Shown here piece after piece: positions 45,899-56,269 of a DNA stretch of 64,000 bases. Each line of letters starts with the position of its first letter. Within the stretch, counting starts at the first letter, position 1. The notes beneath the pieces were generated by a model. That model searched no databases. It was not told the origin of the DNA and saw only the letters and a program-made list of their open reading frames with translations. Location: assembly GCF_001757105.1 (NCBI RefSeq), contig NZ_MDHN01000028.1, positions 119,621-183,620 of the forward strand. Reading direction: 5' to 3'. Position numbers and translations under genes: made by a program. Source of the stretch: Alteromonas confluentis. Lineage in GTDB: Bacteria > Pseudomonadota > Gammaproteobacteria > Enterobacterales > Alteromonadaceae.

Positions 45899-48037
45899 TT
45901 AGTCTTTCAGTCCGCGACGCTTCAATAACGCATCGACGGTAGGTTCCTGGCCGCGGAAATCCACGTAGTTCTGCATCAGATCTTCGCTGTTACCTTTCGA
46001 CAGCACTTCCTTACGGAACAAGTCGCCGTTCTCACGGGTCAGGCCGCCATTTTCTGCCATATGGGCAAACGCATCGGCTGCCAATACTTCTGTCCACAGG
46101 TAGGCATAGTACCCGGCCGAGTAGCCACCTGCGAATGTATGACTGAAGTAAGCTGATTTATAACGTGGTGGTACCGGCGCATAGTCGATACCGTGTTTTT
46201 CCAGTGCGGCTTTCTCAAAGGCGGCAACGTCGGTGATTTCTTCATCTGCGCCAATCATATGCCATTCCATATCTAACAGGGCAGCTGCCAGATATTCAAC
46301 GGTGTTGAAGCCCTGATTAAAGCTCACGGCTTTCATCATCTTATCTAGCAGTGCCTGAGGGATCGGTTCACCGGTTTTATAGTGCTTGGCATAGTTTGCC
46401 AATACTGCCGGATCGATAGCCCAGTCTTCGTTAAACTGCGACGGAAACTCTACGAAGTCACGGGCCGTTGATGTTCCAGCCAGACTAGCGTATTTAACCT
46501 GTGAAAACAGGCCATGGTCGGCGTGTCCGAATTCGTGGAACAGGGTAGAGGTTTCGTCGAAGGAAAGCAGCGTTGGCTCACCATCAGCCGGTTTCACGAT
46601 GTTGAGTTCGTTAATAACCACTGGCTTGGTGCCGTTTAAGAACGATTGCGTGACAAACTCGCTCATCCACGCGCCGCCGTTTTTACCTTCACGGGCATAA
46701 GGGTCGAAGTAGAACAGGCCGATGTTAGAACCGTCTTCATTGAACACTTCAAACAGGCGGGCATCTTCCACGTACATTGGCAGATCAAACCGTTCTTTGA
46801 ATGTAATACCGTAGAGTTTTTCCATGGCAAAGAACAAACCGTTTTCCAGTACTGAGTTCAGTTCAAAGTAAGGCTTAACCTGACTGTCGTCGAGATCGTA
46901 TTTCGCTTTACGTACTTTTTCGGCGTAGTATGCCCAGTCCCAAGGTTGAACATCACCTTTCACACCATCAGCATGCATGACTTCTTCAATGTCAGCGGCT
47001 TCTGTTTTGGCTTTCTCGACGGCTTGTGGTGCCAGATCATCAAGGATCTTAAACACGTTTTCCGGGGTTTTCGCCATTTGATTTTCAATGGTGTAAGACG
47101 CCCAATTCTCGTAGCCTAATAACGCCGCTTTCTCAGCGCGCAGATGCGTCAACTTGAGGATGATTGGGCCGTTTACGTCAATGGCGCGATTGGCTGATTT
47201 TTCCCAGATTTGCTTACGCAGTTCACGATTTTCTAAGCTGGTTAAAACTGGCTGACGGGTTGTATTGACGAGAGTAATTAAATATCCCTCTTTGCCCGCA
47301 CCTTCTGCAGCAGATTTTAGTGCGGCTTTGTCGCCGTCTGATAAGCCGGCGAGCTTAGATTCGTCAGTCACTAAAATGGTATCGTTTTTAAACGAGGCCA
47401 GGATGTTCTGAGAAAACTCGGTTTGCAGCTTAGTAATTTCGCCGTTGATTTCACGGACTTTCGCTTTTTGTTCATCAGTCAGGTTGGCACCTGCGCGAAC
47501 AAATTGCTCGTAGGTCTTTTCGGTTAAGCGTTTATCGATGGCGCTCAGTGATTCGCGATTTTCATAAACGGTTTTCACTTTCGCAAACAGGGCTGGGTTT
47601 AAAAAGATACTGTCGCTGTGTGCGGTAAGTTTCGGCCCTATTTCTGCTTCGATGCGCTGGATTTCGCTGTCGGAAATAATGCCCGACAAGTTAAAGAATA
47701 CGGTTGCAACGCGGTTCAGCAATTCACCGCTGGTCTCCATGGCCAGAATCGTGTTCTCAAAAGTGGGCTTCTCTTCGCTGGCAGCAATTGCATCTATTTC
47801 TGCAGCATGTTCTTCCATGCCTTGTTCAAATGCAGGCTCATAGTTCTCGGTAGTGATTTTGTCGAAATCAGGGGTCTGATAATCCAGCGTGCTGGGTTTC
47901 AGCAGAACGTTCTCAGTTTGCACAGATTCAGTACTCGCTGTAGGGGTTGATGCCTGTTTAGTTTCTTCTTTCGCAGGGCTACAGGCCGTTAAGGCGAGTG
48001 CTGCCGCAACGGCTGTCGCCATCAGTGACTTTCGCAT
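45899..48037 (-). CDS. M3 family metallopeptidase, lipoprotein (Dcp-like)
   Basis: A 712-residue zinc peptidase. The lipoprotein signal MRKSLMATAVAAALALTAC is followed by a Ser/Thr linker, the helical M3 fold, and the zinc motif HEFGH near residue 500. It trims short peptides in the periplasm; the dipeptidyl carboxypeptidase Dcp is the closest well-known relative, while oligopeptidase A is cytoplasmic. The start at 48037 has GGAG 6 nt upstream; the ATG at 48049 is less likely. It is monocistronic with its own terminator. Confidence 0.92.
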   Translation of the reverse strand: MRKSLMATAVAAALALTACSPAKEETKQASTPTASTESVQTENVLLKPSTLDYQTPDFDKITTENYEPAFEQGMEEHAAEIDAIAASEEKPTFENTILAMETSGELLNRVATVFFNLSGIISDSEIQRIEAEIGPKLTAHSDSIFLNPALFAKVKTVYENRESLSAIDKRLTEKTYEQFVRAGANLTDEQKAKVREINGEITKLQTEFSQNILASFKNDTILVTDESKLAGLSDGDKAALKSAAEGAGKEGYLITLVNTTRQPVLTSLENRELRKQIWEKSANRAIDVNGPIILKLTHLRAEKAALLGYENWASYTIENQMAKTPENVFKILDDLAPQAVEKAKTEAADIEEVMHADGVKGDVQPWDWAYYAEKVRKAKYDLDDSQVKPYFELNSVLENGLFFAMEKLYGITFKERFDLPMYVEDARLFEVFNEDGSNIGLFYFDPYAREGKNGGAWMSEFVTQSFLNGTKPVVINELNIVKPADGEPTLLSFDETSTLFHEFGHADHGLFSQVKYASLAGTSTARDFVEFPSQFNEDWAIDPAVLANYAKHYKTGEPIPQALLDKMMKAVSFNQGFNTVEYLAAALLDMEWHMIGADEEITDVAAFEKAALEKHGIDYAPVPPRYKSAYFSHTFAGGYSAGYYAYLWTEVLAADAFAHMAENGGLTRENGDLFRKEVLSKGNSEDLMQNYVDFRGQEPTVDALLKRRGLKD

Positions 48038-48444
48038 TAGGTTCTCCAAATATGCCCCGGATTCTGTTCCGGGTTGTTGTTGTGATGCGGGAGTGTTCCC
48101 GTTATCTGGTTTATTCCAGCTTACTCTAGCAATGGGGCAGCTTACCTACAATGACTGCAGTCTCGGGTAACCGTAGGTTTATCGCGATTAGCCCGTTTTC
48201 ATCGCTTTCTTCGCCACAGTCGCTATGATAGAATGCGCGGCTAAAATTTGTGCAAGTCAGTCCTGTTGGCGAGGCGTTCGTTCTCTTCTCACGCAGCCGA
48301 CATCGCCGGGCGGTAACCCGGTGCATTCCATGGAAGACAAATCGACCGGAACGGAAAACCCATCACGCTTTTTAAAGCGGTAGATGCGGTGTCTTGCACT
48401 CACTGAATTTGAATACGACAGAACCTTGGGGTCATCGACAATTT

Positions 48445-49563
48445 ATGGCAAAGACAAACCTTTTAAATCTTAACCGTGCAGGCTTACGGGAATTTTTCGC
48501 CGAAATGGGGGAGAAGCCTTTCCGCGCTGATCAGGTGATGAAGTGGATTTATCAGCAGGGTGTCAGCGATTTTAATGAGATGAGTAACCTCAACAAAAAC
48601 CTGCGTGCCAAACTCCTTGAATATGCCGAAGTGGTCGCGCCTGAAATTGCGTATTACCAGGAAGCGTCAGACGGCACGATTAAGTTTGCGCTGGCCCTTG
48701 AAGGGGGGCAGGAAGTCGAGTCGGTTTGGATCCCGGAAACCGAGCGCGCCACGCTTTGTGTGTCTTCTCAGGTAGGGTGTGCCCTTGAATGTACCTTCTG
48801 CTCAACGGCGCAGCAAGGGTTTAACCGCAACCTGTCGGTAAGTGAAATTATCGGTCAGGTATGGCGTGTGGCGACTTTTCTTGGCCTATCAAAAGACTCG
48901 TCCAAGCGTCCTATCACCAACGTTGTGATGATGGGCATGGGCGAACCACTGTTAAACCTGAAGAACGTGGTACCAGCAATGGACCTGATGCTCGATGACT
49001 TCGGCTTTGGCTTGTCTAAGCGCCGTGTGACGTTAAGTACCTCAGGCGTTGTACCTGCGTTGGATATGCTGGGCGACCAGATTGACGTGGCGTTGGCTAT
49101 TTCACTTCACGCGCCAACTGACGAGTTGCGCAATGAAATTGTACCTATCAACAAAAAGTACAACATTGAAACATTTCTGGCTGGCGTGCGTCGTTACCTG
49201 AGCAAGTCGAAGGCAAATCAGGGCAAGGTTACCGTTGAATACGTGATGTTGTCGAACATCAATGATAGTACCGACCAAGCCCACGAGTTAGCCAAGGTTC
49301 TGAAAGATACGCCGTGTAAAATCAACCTTATTCCGTTTAATCCGTATCCCGGTTCACCGTACCTGTGTTCGAGCAATTCTCGCATCGACCGCTTTGCAAA
49401 AGTGCTGATGAGTTACAACATTACCGTGGTGGTGCGTAAGACGCGTGGTGATGATATTGATGCCGCTTGTGGTCAATTAGTAGGCGATGTGAAAGACAGA
49501 ACGAAACGAATGTTGAAGAAACAGATGAAAGGTGAAGCGATTTCGGTAAAAATGGCGCAATAG
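48445..49563 (+). CDS. rlmN: Dual-specificity 23S rRNA/tRNA adenine-2 methyltransferase RlmN
   Basis: A 372-residue radical SAM enzyme. The cluster cysteines are Cys112, Cys116 and Cys119 (CALECTFC), and the methyl-carrying C-terminal cysteine is in DIDAACGQL. It methylates A2503 of 23S rRNA and A37 of some tRNAs. The ATG at 48445 is chosen by similarity to E. coli RlmN (INLLDLNR versus NLLNLNR); a TTG at 48394 in frame would add 17 residues. It is the first gene of the rlmN-pilW-rodZ-ispG block. Confidence 0.96.
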   Translation: MAKTNLLNLNRAGLREFFAEMGEKPFRADQVMKWIYQQGVSDFNEMSNLNKNLRAKLLEYAEVVAPEIAYYQEASDGTIKFALALEGGQEVESVWIPETERATLCVSSQVGCALECTFCSTAQQGFNRNLSVSEIIGQVWRVATFLGLSKDSSKRPITNVVMMGMGEPLLNLKNVVPAMDLMLDDFGFGLSKRRVTLSTSGVVPALDMLGDQIDVALAISLHAPTDELRNEIVPINKKYNIETFLAGVRRYLSKSKANQGKVTVEYVMLSNINDSTDQAHELAKVLKDTPCKINLIPFNPYPGSPYLCSSNSRIDRFAKVLMSYNITVVVRKTRGDDIDAACGQLVGDVKDRTKRMLKKQMKGEAISVKMAQ

Positions 49564-49590
49564 CGAATTGACTTCAGAGGTAGGAGCTTC

Positions 49591-50688
49591 ATGCGATTAA
49601 GCGTACTCGCTCTCGTTATTGCATTAACAGGATGTGTTAGTCAGAATCAGCCGGGCGCAATGAACGGCGATGATTTCGATATGGAACAGGCGGCGAAGAC
49701 ACGTATTTCGCTGGGTCTGACGTATTTGAAGAACGGGAACTATCAGCAGGCAAAAGTAAACCTCGACAAAGCGTTGGAGTTTGCTCCCCGCTATGCTGAT
49801 GCCCATTATTCTCTTGCCTATTATTATCAAACCGTAGAAGAGTGGGAACGCGCTGAAGATTCCTACGACGACGCAATGACCCTTGCGCCGCGCAATGCAG
49901 AAATTGCCAACAGTTACGGTGCGTTTCTTTGTCAACGTAAACAATATGACAAAGCTGAAACCTTCTTCCAAAAAGCCCTCGATAATCTGCAATACGCGGG
50001 CTCTGCAGAAACCTATGAAAATATGGCTATCTGTGCCTTGCAAGAAGGCAGAACCGATGCTGCCATCAAGTATCTCAATAGTGCGCTGAATCATCAGCCT
50101 GGACGCACACAAAGCCTTTTCATGCTCGCAGACCTGTACGTGAAAACAGCGCAGTGGGAAAAAGCGGAAGCCACCATGCGTCGTTACGAGCGTGTGTCCC
50201 GCGTGAGTCCCGAGTCTATACAACTAGCCATTGCCATAGCTGAAGGGCTTGGCGATAAAGACACAGCTGAAGGTTACGGTGAGATGCTGGTAACCATGTA
50301 TCCCCAGAGTGAAGCTGCATTAGCTTATCGTAGTGAAGTGATTAAACGGGCCAATCAGGAAGCACAGGTAGTGCGCCGGGTGAAACCTAAGCCGACGCCA
50401 AGTGAAAAGACCGCCAAGGCCCTGGTGCCAGCGAATCAGCCAGCAGTAGCGCCTGCACAAGCAAAGGTGTCGGCAGAACAGCCCGCGGTTGCTTCTTCGC
50501 GACAGAGTCCGCAGAATAGCGGTTCTGAAAACGGTGTGCGCTACCACGTCGTGCAGCGAGGTGAAAACCTTTATCGTATATCGTTGATATATAATCTTAA
50601 AATGGCTCGGATCCAAGAATGGAATGATCTCGCTGATCCGGGAGACATCGAAGTAGGCATGCGTTTACGTTTGTCTCCACGCCAGTAA
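49591..50688 (+). CDS. pilW: Type IV pilus biogenesis lipoprotein PilW/PilF with C-terminal LysM domain
   Basis: A 365-residue protein. A lipobox (ALTGC, Cys15) is followed by TPR repeats (about 38-245), a Pro/Ala/Lys-rich linker (about 250-310) and a LysM domain (about 316-361: YHVVQRGENLYRISLIYNLK...LADPGDIEVGMRLRL). PilF/PilW guides assembly of the PilQ secretin in the outer membrane. The usual protein is about 250 residues and has no LysM, so here an additional peptidoglycan-binding unit is attached. It sits 27 nt after rlmN and 17 nt before rodZ, the normal order. Confidence 0.92.
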   Translation: MRLSVLALVIALTGCVSQNQPGAMNGDDFDMEQAAKTRISLGLTYLKNGNYQQAKVNLDKALEFAPRYADAHYSLAYYYQTVEEWERAEDSYDDAMTLAPRNAEIANSYGAFLCQRKQYDKAETFFQKALDNLQYAGSAETYENMAICALQEGRTDAAIKYLNSALNHQPGRTQSLFMLADLYVKTAQWEKAEATMRRYERVSRVSPESIQLAIAIAEGLGDKDTAEGYGEMLVTMYPQSEAALAYRSEVIKRANQEAQVVRRVKPKPTPSEKTAKALVPANQPAVAPAQAKVSAEQPAVASSRQSPQNSGSENGVRYHVVQRGENLYRISLIYNLKMARIQEWNDLADPGDIEVGMRLRLSPRQ

Positions 50689-50705
50689 CACTGACAGGGT
50701 TTCTA

Positions 50706-51695
50706 ATGAGTTCAAAAGAAAGTCAGGTTGACGAACAGAATACTGAAAGCCGCCCCACGCCGGGAGAAATGTTGCGCAATGCCCGTGAAAAAGCGGGGCT
50801 TTCTCAGCAGAAAATGGCCGACAAGATATTTCTGAAACTGAAAAATATTAAGGATATTGAAAACGATCATCTCGACGACACAATGTCAGCGACCTTCGCA
50901 AAAGGCTACGTTCGCATGTATGCCAAACAGCTGGGGCTGGATGAAAACGTCGTGCTGGCAGAGTTTAATCGTATTCATACCACCACTAAACCGCCAGCGA
51001 AGCTACAAAGTTTCTCAAAACGGGTGGCAAAACAGGCCCATGATGATCGGTGGATGATGGTGACCTGGGTCATTCTCTTTTTACTGTTAGCTGCGTTTGT
51101 GACCTGGTGGTATCAGCAATCGGATATCGGTTCTGTACTCGATAATGACACTACAGAAGAGACACAGAATACGGTGGTTATGCCGTCGCAGCAGCGTAAT
51201 ATGCCTGAAGTTGCTGCAAATGCGCCCACTGAACCTGAATCGTCTTCTACTGAGCCCGCCATTTCTACCGAGTCGGCATCTTTTGACACGGTTAATCAAC
51301 CTGCCGCGGCACAAGCAAATAGTGCAGAAACGGATGCCCCTGAACAAGATGCGGCCGACAGCATCGATACAAACGAAACCGCTGTCAGTGACGCTGTGAC
51401 CCAGAGCCAGGAAGTCGCCGTCGAAACACTAAACGAAACATACAGCGACGTGGTCGACCTGGTGTTTACCTTCGACGAAGATTGCTGGATTAATATTGAA
51501 GACGCCACAGGCGAAGCCATTGCCTATGGGGTAAAAGCTGCAGGCCGGGTGATGCCGGTGAGCGGGCAGGCACCGTTTAAAGTGACCTTAGGTGCACCTG
51601 AAGGTGTAAGTATAACCTTTGATGGAGAAGCCGTAGATATTTCCGCATTCCAGAATGGCAGGATTGCGCGCTTCTCGTTACCAATGCAGGATTAA
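50706..51695 (+). CDS. rodZ: Cytoskeletal protein RodZ
   Basis: A 329-residue cell-shape protein. A cytoplasmic helix-turn-helix domain (about 20-90) binds MreB. One membrane helix (about 116-136, [21 protein letters not shown] with a Trp cluster) follows, then a long disordered Ser/Thr/Glu linker and a C-terminal periplasmic beta domain (about 245-328, DUF4115). It connects the MreB filament with the wall synthases. It is 2 nt upstream of ispG. Confidence 0.95.
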   Translation: MSSKESQVDEQNTESRPTPGEMLRNAREKAGLSQQKMADKIFLKLKNIKDIENDHLDDTMSATFAKGYVRMYAKQLGLDENVVLAEFNRIHTTTKPPAKLQSFSKRVAKQAHDDRWMMVTWVILFLLLAAFVTWWYQQSDIGSVLDNDTTEETQNTVVMPSQQRNMPEVAANAPTEPESSSTEPAISTESASFDTVNQPAAAQANSAETDAPEQDAADSIDTNETAVSDAVTQSQEVAVETLNETYSDVVDLVFTFDEDCWINIEDATGEAIAYGVKAAGRVMPVSGQAPFKVTLGAPEGVSITFDGEAVDISAFQNGRIARFSLPMQD

Positions 51696-51697
51696 TC

Positions 51698-52819
51698 ATG
51701 TTTACTGAAAGTCCCATCAAACGCAGAAAGTCCATTCGGATAAATGTGGGGAATGTGCCCATTGGCGATGGTGCGCCAATTGCCGTGCAGTCAATGACCA
51801 ATACGCAAACCACGGATGTGGCAGCGACCGTTGCGCAAATTAATCGTATTATTGCGGTAGGTGGCGAAATTGTTCGTGTGTCTGTACCGACCATGGATGC
51901 CGCAGAAGCCTTTAAAGAAATCCGTAAGCAAGTGACGGTTCCCCTGGTAGCTGATATCCACTTTGATTATCGAATCGCCCTGAAAGTGGCGGAGTACGGT
52001 GTAGATTGTCTGCGTATTAACCCGGGCAATATTGGTAATCTGGAGCGGGTGAAGTCGGTTGTCGATTGTGCCCGAGACAAGAGTATTCCAATTCGTATTG
52101 GTGTAAACGGTGGTTCACTGGAACGTGATCTGCAGGAAAAATACGGCGAGCCAACACCAGAAGCGTTGGTGGAGTCCGCCATGCGCCACGTGGACATTCT
52201 TGATAAGCTGAATTTTGACCAGTTCAAAGTAAGTGTTAAAGCGTCTGATGTGTTCCTGGCCGTGGGAGCTTATCGCTTACTGGCGAAGCAAATTGAACAG
52301 CCACTACATCTCGGCATAACGGAAGCCGGTGGTCAGCGAGCGGGTGCAGTAAAAAGTGCGGTTGGGCTTGGTATGCTGCTGGCTGAGGGGATTGGCGATA
52401 CATTACGGGTGTCTTTGGCGGCTGATCCCGTGGAAGAAATCAAAGTGGGTTTCGATATCCTTAAATCCCTGCGCATTCGCTCTCGTGGTATCAACTTTAT
52501 TGCCTGTCCGAGCTGCTCCCGTCAGGAATTTGATGTGATCAGCACGGTGAATGCGTTAGAGCAGCGTGTTGAGGATATTCTCACGCCGATGGATGTGTCT
52601 ATTATCGGCTGCGTTGTGAACGGTCCGGGTGAGGCTGAAGTGTCTGACCTTGGCTTAACTGGCGCCCGTAACATGAGTGGTTTCTACGAAGACGGACAGC
52701 GTCAGCGCGAACGTCTGGCAAACGATGACCTGGTTGACCAACTAGAGCGTCGCATTCGCGCCAAAGCGGCGCGATTGGATGAAGCCAACCGTATCGATGT
52801 GTCAGTAAAAGAATCGTAA
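51698..52819 (+). CDS. ispG: 4-hydroxy-3-methylbut-2-en-1-yl diphosphate synthase
   Basis: A 373-residue [4Fe-4S] enzyme of the MEP isoprenoid pathway. Cluster ligands lie in [10 protein letters not shown] and [11 protein letters not shown], followed by a conserved glutamate. TIM-barrel marks: [24 protein letters not shown] and GITEAGG. It uses the Fe-S clusters made by the suf genes in this window (inference). A terminator and the hisS promoter lie directly downstream. Confidence 0.97.
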   Translation: MFTESPIKRRKSIRINVGNVPIGDGAPIAVQSMTNTQTTDVAATVAQINRIIAVGGEIVRVSVPTMDAAEAFKEIRKQVTVPLVADIHFDYRIALKVAEYGVDCLRINPGNIGNLERVKSVVDCARDKSIPIRIGVNGGSLERDLQEKYGEPTPEALVESAMRHVDILDKLNFDQFKVSVKASDVFLAVGAYRLLAKQIEQPLHLGITEAGGQRAGAVKSAVGLGMLLAEGIGDTLRVSLAADPVEEIKVGFDILKSLRIRSRGINFIACPSCSRQEFDVISTVNALEQRVEDILTPMDVSIIGCVVNGPGEAEVSDLGLTGARNMSGFYEDGQRQRERLANDDLVDQLERRIRAKAARLDEANRIDVSVKES

Positions 52820-52852
52820 AAGAAGTATCGTCGACACTGGTTTCGGCGAAGA

Positions 52853-52892
52853 TTGTTGTTTCAGGTTAAAGCCCCTATAATGCGGGGCTTTT
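52853..52892 (+). promoter_or_regulatory. hisS promoter overlapping the ispG terminator
   Basis: TTGTTG (52853-52858) and a perfect TATAAT (52876-52881) are 17 nt apart. The TATAAT is also the loop of a terminator stem AAAGCCCC (52868-52875) with GGGGCTTT (52884-52891) and a T tract. One segment therefore serves as terminator for ispG and promoter for hisS. Confidence 0.65.
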
Positions 52893-52918
52893 AACTATCA
52901 GTTTGATGAGAATTTCAG

Positions 52919-54190
52919 GTGGCTAAAACTATTCAGGCAATCCGTGGAATGAATGACTGCCTGCCAGAAGTGTCTGGTACATGGCAGCGAGTGGAATCCA
53001 CCCTGCGCCAGGTTGTGGCGAACTACGGTTATCAGGAAATTCGTACCCCTATTGTGGAAAGTACGGATTTATTTAAGCGCTCTATCGGTGAAGTCACTGA
53101 TATCGTAGAGAAAGAGATGTATACCTTCGAGGACAGAAACGGCGATAGCCTGACTCTGCGTCCAGAAGGCACCGCCAGCACCGTGCGTGCCGGTAATGAG
53201 CATGGTCTGTTGTACAACCAGCAACAACGTTTATGGTATATGGGCCCCATGTTCCGCCATGAACGCCCACAAAAAGGTCGCTATCGTCAGTTTCACCAGT
53301 TTGGTGTAGAAACCTACGGCATCGACGGGCCAGATATCGACGTGGAAGTGATTTTACTCAGCGCGCGTATCTGGAAAGCATTTGGTATCAGTGATCAGGT
53401 CACGCTGCAAATTAACTCCCTGGGTTCAAACGAAGCTCGCCAGAACTACCGCGATGCGCTGGTAGAATATCTGAAAGCCCGCGCTGAAAAGCTCGACGAA
53501 GACTCCTTGCGTCGTATGGAAACCAATCCACTGCGTGTACTCGACAGCAAAAATCCTGATGTTCAGGCCGCCATTGCCGATGCGCCTTCGCTGCTGGATT
53601 ACCTCGACGAAGAATCAAAAACACATTTTTCAAATTTATGTGAACGATTAACGCAAGCAGGTATCCAATACCAGGTTAATTCACGACTGGTACGTGGTTT
53701 AGACTACTACAACCGCACGGTTTTCGAGTGGGTCACAGAGAGTCTGGGCGCGCAGGGCACCGTATGTGCCGGTGGTCGTTATGATGGTCTGGTTGAACAA
53801 TTGGGCGGCAAAGCGACGCCAGCGGTAGGCTTCGCCATGGGGATGGAGCGATTAGTCTTGTTACTGACCACACTGCAAGCCACTGACGAAGATAATCGTG
53901 CCGCTGATGTGTATGTTACGTCTATGGGCGTTGAAACTTATGCATTAACGGTAGCTGAACAGTTACGAGATAGCTGTCCTGAATTGCGCATTATGATGCA
54001 TTGCGGCGGCGGTAACTTTAAGAAGCAGCTAAAACGTGCGGACAAAACCGGCGCAACCGTTGCCGTTCTGCTTGGCAGTGACGAAGCGGAAAAACAATTG
54101 GCTACGGTAAAACCACTGCGTGGTGACGGTGAGCAAGAAACCGTTGCACTGTCAGCACTGGCCGAGAAGCTAGCCGGATTAGTGAATTAA
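52919..54190 (+). CDS. hisS: Histidyl-tRNA synthetase
   Basis: A 423-residue class II synthetase. Motif 2 [20 protein letters not shown], the histidine-A site [13 protein letters not shown] and motif 3 [13 protein letters not shown]...GFAMGMERL are present, and the C-terminal anticodon domain is complete. The start is GTG at 52919 ([13 protein letters not shown]), as expected from the E. coli protein. It has its own promoter (see 52853). Confidence 0.98.
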   Translation: MAKTIQAIRGMNDCLPEVSGTWQRVESTLRQVVANYGYQEIRTPIVESTDLFKRSIGEVTDIVEKEMYTFEDRNGDSLTLRPEGTASTVRAGNEHGLLYNQQQRLWYMGPMFRHERPQKGRYRQFHQFGVETYGIDGPDIDVEVILLSARIWKAFGISDQVTLQINSLGSNEARQNYRDALVEYLKARAEKLDEDSLRRMETNPLRVLDSKNPDVQAAIADAPSLLDYLDEESKTHFSNLCERLTQAGIQYQVNSRLVRGLDYYNRTVFEWVTESLGAQGTVCAGGRYDGLVEQLGGKATPAVGFAMGMERLVLLLTTLQATDEDNRAADVYVTSMGVETYALTVAEQLRDSCPELRIMMHCGGGNFKKQLKRADKTGATVAVLLGSDEAEKQLATVKPLRGDGEQETVALSALAEKLAGLVN

Positions 54191-54237
54191 TCGCTGCATC
54201 AGAATGGCAGCAAAGAAGAATATTCAGAGGTTTAAAC

Positions 54238-54858
54238 ATGGAACAATTCGCCACAGAAGAACAACAAGTAGAAGCGATTAAAAAGTTTTGGAAAGATAAC
54301 GGTGCAGCCATCGTTATCGGTGCTGTTATTGGTCTCGGCGGCCTGTGGGGCTGGCGTTACTACTCTGACACCCAGCGCGAATCGAAAGAGCTGGCATCTG
54401 CAGAATATCAGGCGGCTGTTGAAGCGATTCAAGCTGATGGTAATGACGATAAGCTGGTGAGCTTCATCGATAAAACAGACAGCACCGGCTATGCTGCCAT
54501 TGCAGGTTTGGTTGCCGCTCAGCAGTCAGTGAGTGCTAACGAGCTTACCGCAGCGGCTGACACACTGACAAAAGTAAAGAATACCACCAGTGACAAACAT
54601 CTCGCCGCTGTGGCGTCTTTACGTCTGGCTCGCATTCAACTCGAGCAGGGCAACGCAGATGCCGCGCTGAGTACATTGAAAGATATTACGGACCCAGCGT
54701 TTGAAGGTGCAGTCAAAGAAGTCAAAGGCGACGTTCTGGTTGCTCAGGAAAAATTTGATGATGCGCGTATGGCTTACTCAGAAGCGCTGGAAGCCAACAG
54801 TGGTAACATGCTGCTTGAAATGAAACTGGATAATCTGCCAGTTGCTGCCGCAAAATAA
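54238..54858 (+). CDS. yfgM: YfgM family TPR membrane protein (ancillary SecYEG translocon subunit)
   Basis: A 206-residue protein with a cytoplasmic start (MEQFATEEQQVEAIKKFWKDN), one membrane helix (about 22-42) and a periplasmic TPR-like part. In E. coli it associates with PpiD and the SecYEG translocon. The hisS-yfgM-bamB-der order is the standard one. It is 47 nt from hisS and 18 nt from bamB. Confidence 0.93.
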   Translation: MEQFATEEQQVEAIKKFWKDNGAAIVIGAVIGLGGLWGWRYYSDTQRESKELASAEYQAAVEAIQADGNDDKLVSFIDKTDSTGYAAIAGLVAAQQSVSANELTAAADTLTKVKNTTSDKHLAAVASLRLARIQLEQGNADAALSTLKDITDPAFEGAVKEVKGDVLVAQEKFDDARMAYSEALEANSGNMLLEMKLDNLPVAAAK

Positions 54859-54876
54859 AAAACAGAGGTATCGGAT

Positions 54877-56136
54877 TTGTTAACTAACACGTGTGGCCGT
54901 ACTGGCCGAATTACACGGGCTACAGGCCTTGCGCTGTTGTTGTCAGTGTCGCTGTCGGGTTGTACGACTATTTCAGACTGGTTTGCCGACGAAGAAGAGT
55001 TGGAAATCCGTCGATTAGCGCCTCTTGATGCTGAATTTAAGCCTACGGTCAATTGGGAAACCGAAGTCGGGGATGGCGTTGATGGCTACTTTTCTCACTT
55101 AAGACCGGTTTATGCCAACGATAAACTCTACATTGCAGACCGTCATGGCGTTGTTGCTGCGTTAGACCCTCAAAGCGGCGACAAAATCTGGGAAAAAGAT
55201 TTTGCCGTGTTTAAAGACGAAGGATGGAAATCTTCCATCACTAATCTGTGGTCTTCAGGCGCTTCGGCAAAAATTGCAGGCTTGTCTGTGAGTGGTGAAA
55301 GCGTTTTTGTCGGTACCGAAGACGGCATACTGATGTCACTGAATGCCCAGAGCGGAGAGTTGAACTGGTCGAAAAGTGTAGAAGGTGAGATCCTTGCTGC
55401 ACCGGCATCGGGTGAAGGGCTTGTGGTGGTTAACACCGGTGCAGGTACCTTGTTTGCCTTTGATTCTGAGACCGGTGAGTCGGCTTGGCAAAATGAATCC
55501 GATGTTCCGCCGCTGACGTTGCGCGGTATTTCAACACCCGCAATCAGTAATGGCGGTGTTATTGTTGGAACACCTACCGGAAAAATACAGGTCAATATTA
55601 TTGACTCAGGTATCGTAGCGTGGGAAACGCCGATCACAGCGCCAAGTGGTGCAACTGAACTTGAGCGAATTGTTGATGTTGATGCAGCTCCGTTACTTTA
55701 CGGCGGTATTATTTACGCTATCTCGTATAACGGTACGCTTGCTGCAATTGAATTACGCTCTGGCCGGGTGATCTGGAAACGTGAATACGGCTCCTATCGC
55801 AATGTTTCGTTGGAAGAGAATGCCTTGTACGTGGTTGATAATAACTCTCACGTTTACGCATTAGACCGTCGAAACGGGGTTGAGATGTGGTCGCAAAGCG
55901 GTTTGAAGCAGCGTGTGTTAACTGCCGCTGAGCCGATTGGCAACTACATCGTTGTAGGCGATAAGTGGGGTTACGTACACTGGATTAACAAGGAATCTGG
56001 TAAGATTGCTGCCCGCTATGACTTAGGCGGCGACGATGACGACGAGTCTGTATTTGCCGCGCCATTGCGTGTAGGTAATGCGATTATCGCCGTAACCCGC
56101 GAAGGTGATGTTGCGTCGTTAACAACGCCAGAATAA
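54877..56136 (+). CDS. bamB: Outer membrane assembly lipoprotein BamB
   Basis: A 419-residue beta-propeller lipoprotein. Signal and lipobox (SLSGC) end near residue 29. Eight PQQ-like blades follow, with repeated W/E and G patterns such as VVAALDPQSGDKIWEKDF and VYALDRRNGVEMWS. It assists the BAM complex in folding outer membrane beta barrels. The start is TTG at 54877, supported by AGAGG 8 nt upstream; it has no ATG in a suitable place. Confidence 0.95.
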   Translation: MLTNTCGRTGRITRATGLALLLSVSLSGCTTISDWFADEEELEIRRLAPLDAEFKPTVNWETEVGDGVDGYFSHLRPVYANDKLYIADRHGVVAALDPQSGDKIWEKDFAVFKDEGWKSSITNLWSSGASAKIAGLSVSGESVFVGTEDGILMSLNAQSGELNWSKSVEGEILAAPASGEGLVVVNTGAGTLFAFDSETGESAWQNESDVPPLTLRGISTPAISNGGVIVGTPTGKIQVNIIDSGIVAWETPITAPSGATELERIVDVDAAPLLYGGIIYAISYNGTLAAIELRSGRVIWKREYGSYRNVSLEENALYVVDNNSHVYALDRRNGVEMWSQSGLKQRVLTAAEPIGNYIVVGDKWGYVHWINKESGKIAARYDLGGDDDDESVFAAPLRVGNAIIAVTREGDVASLTTPE

Positions 56137-56163
56137 CACCTGTTGTTTGTCGTTAGCCTTTAG

Positions 56164-56193
56164 CTGACGACAGCCTGTCTTTTAGGGTATAAT
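56164..56193 (+). promoter_or_regulatory. Promoter of der
   Basis: A perfect TATAAT (56188-56193) with CTGACG 18 nt upstream (56164-56169), about 77 nt before the der start. Confidence 0.55.
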
Positions 56194-56209
56194 CGCCCGA
56201 TTCATTTCG

Positions 56210-56232
56210 CTGGCCGCATGATATGCGGCCAG
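56210..56232 (+). other. Perfect hairpin in the der leader
   Basis: CTGGCCGCAT (56210-56219) and ATGCGGCCAG (56223-56232) pair fully around a 3-nt loop, followed by TTTCGTT. It may end bamB transcripts read through from upstream or act in the der leader. Confidence 0.5.
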
Positions 56233-56269
56233 TTTCGTTATTAAATTCGTTTATTTTAGGACTTCAAGC

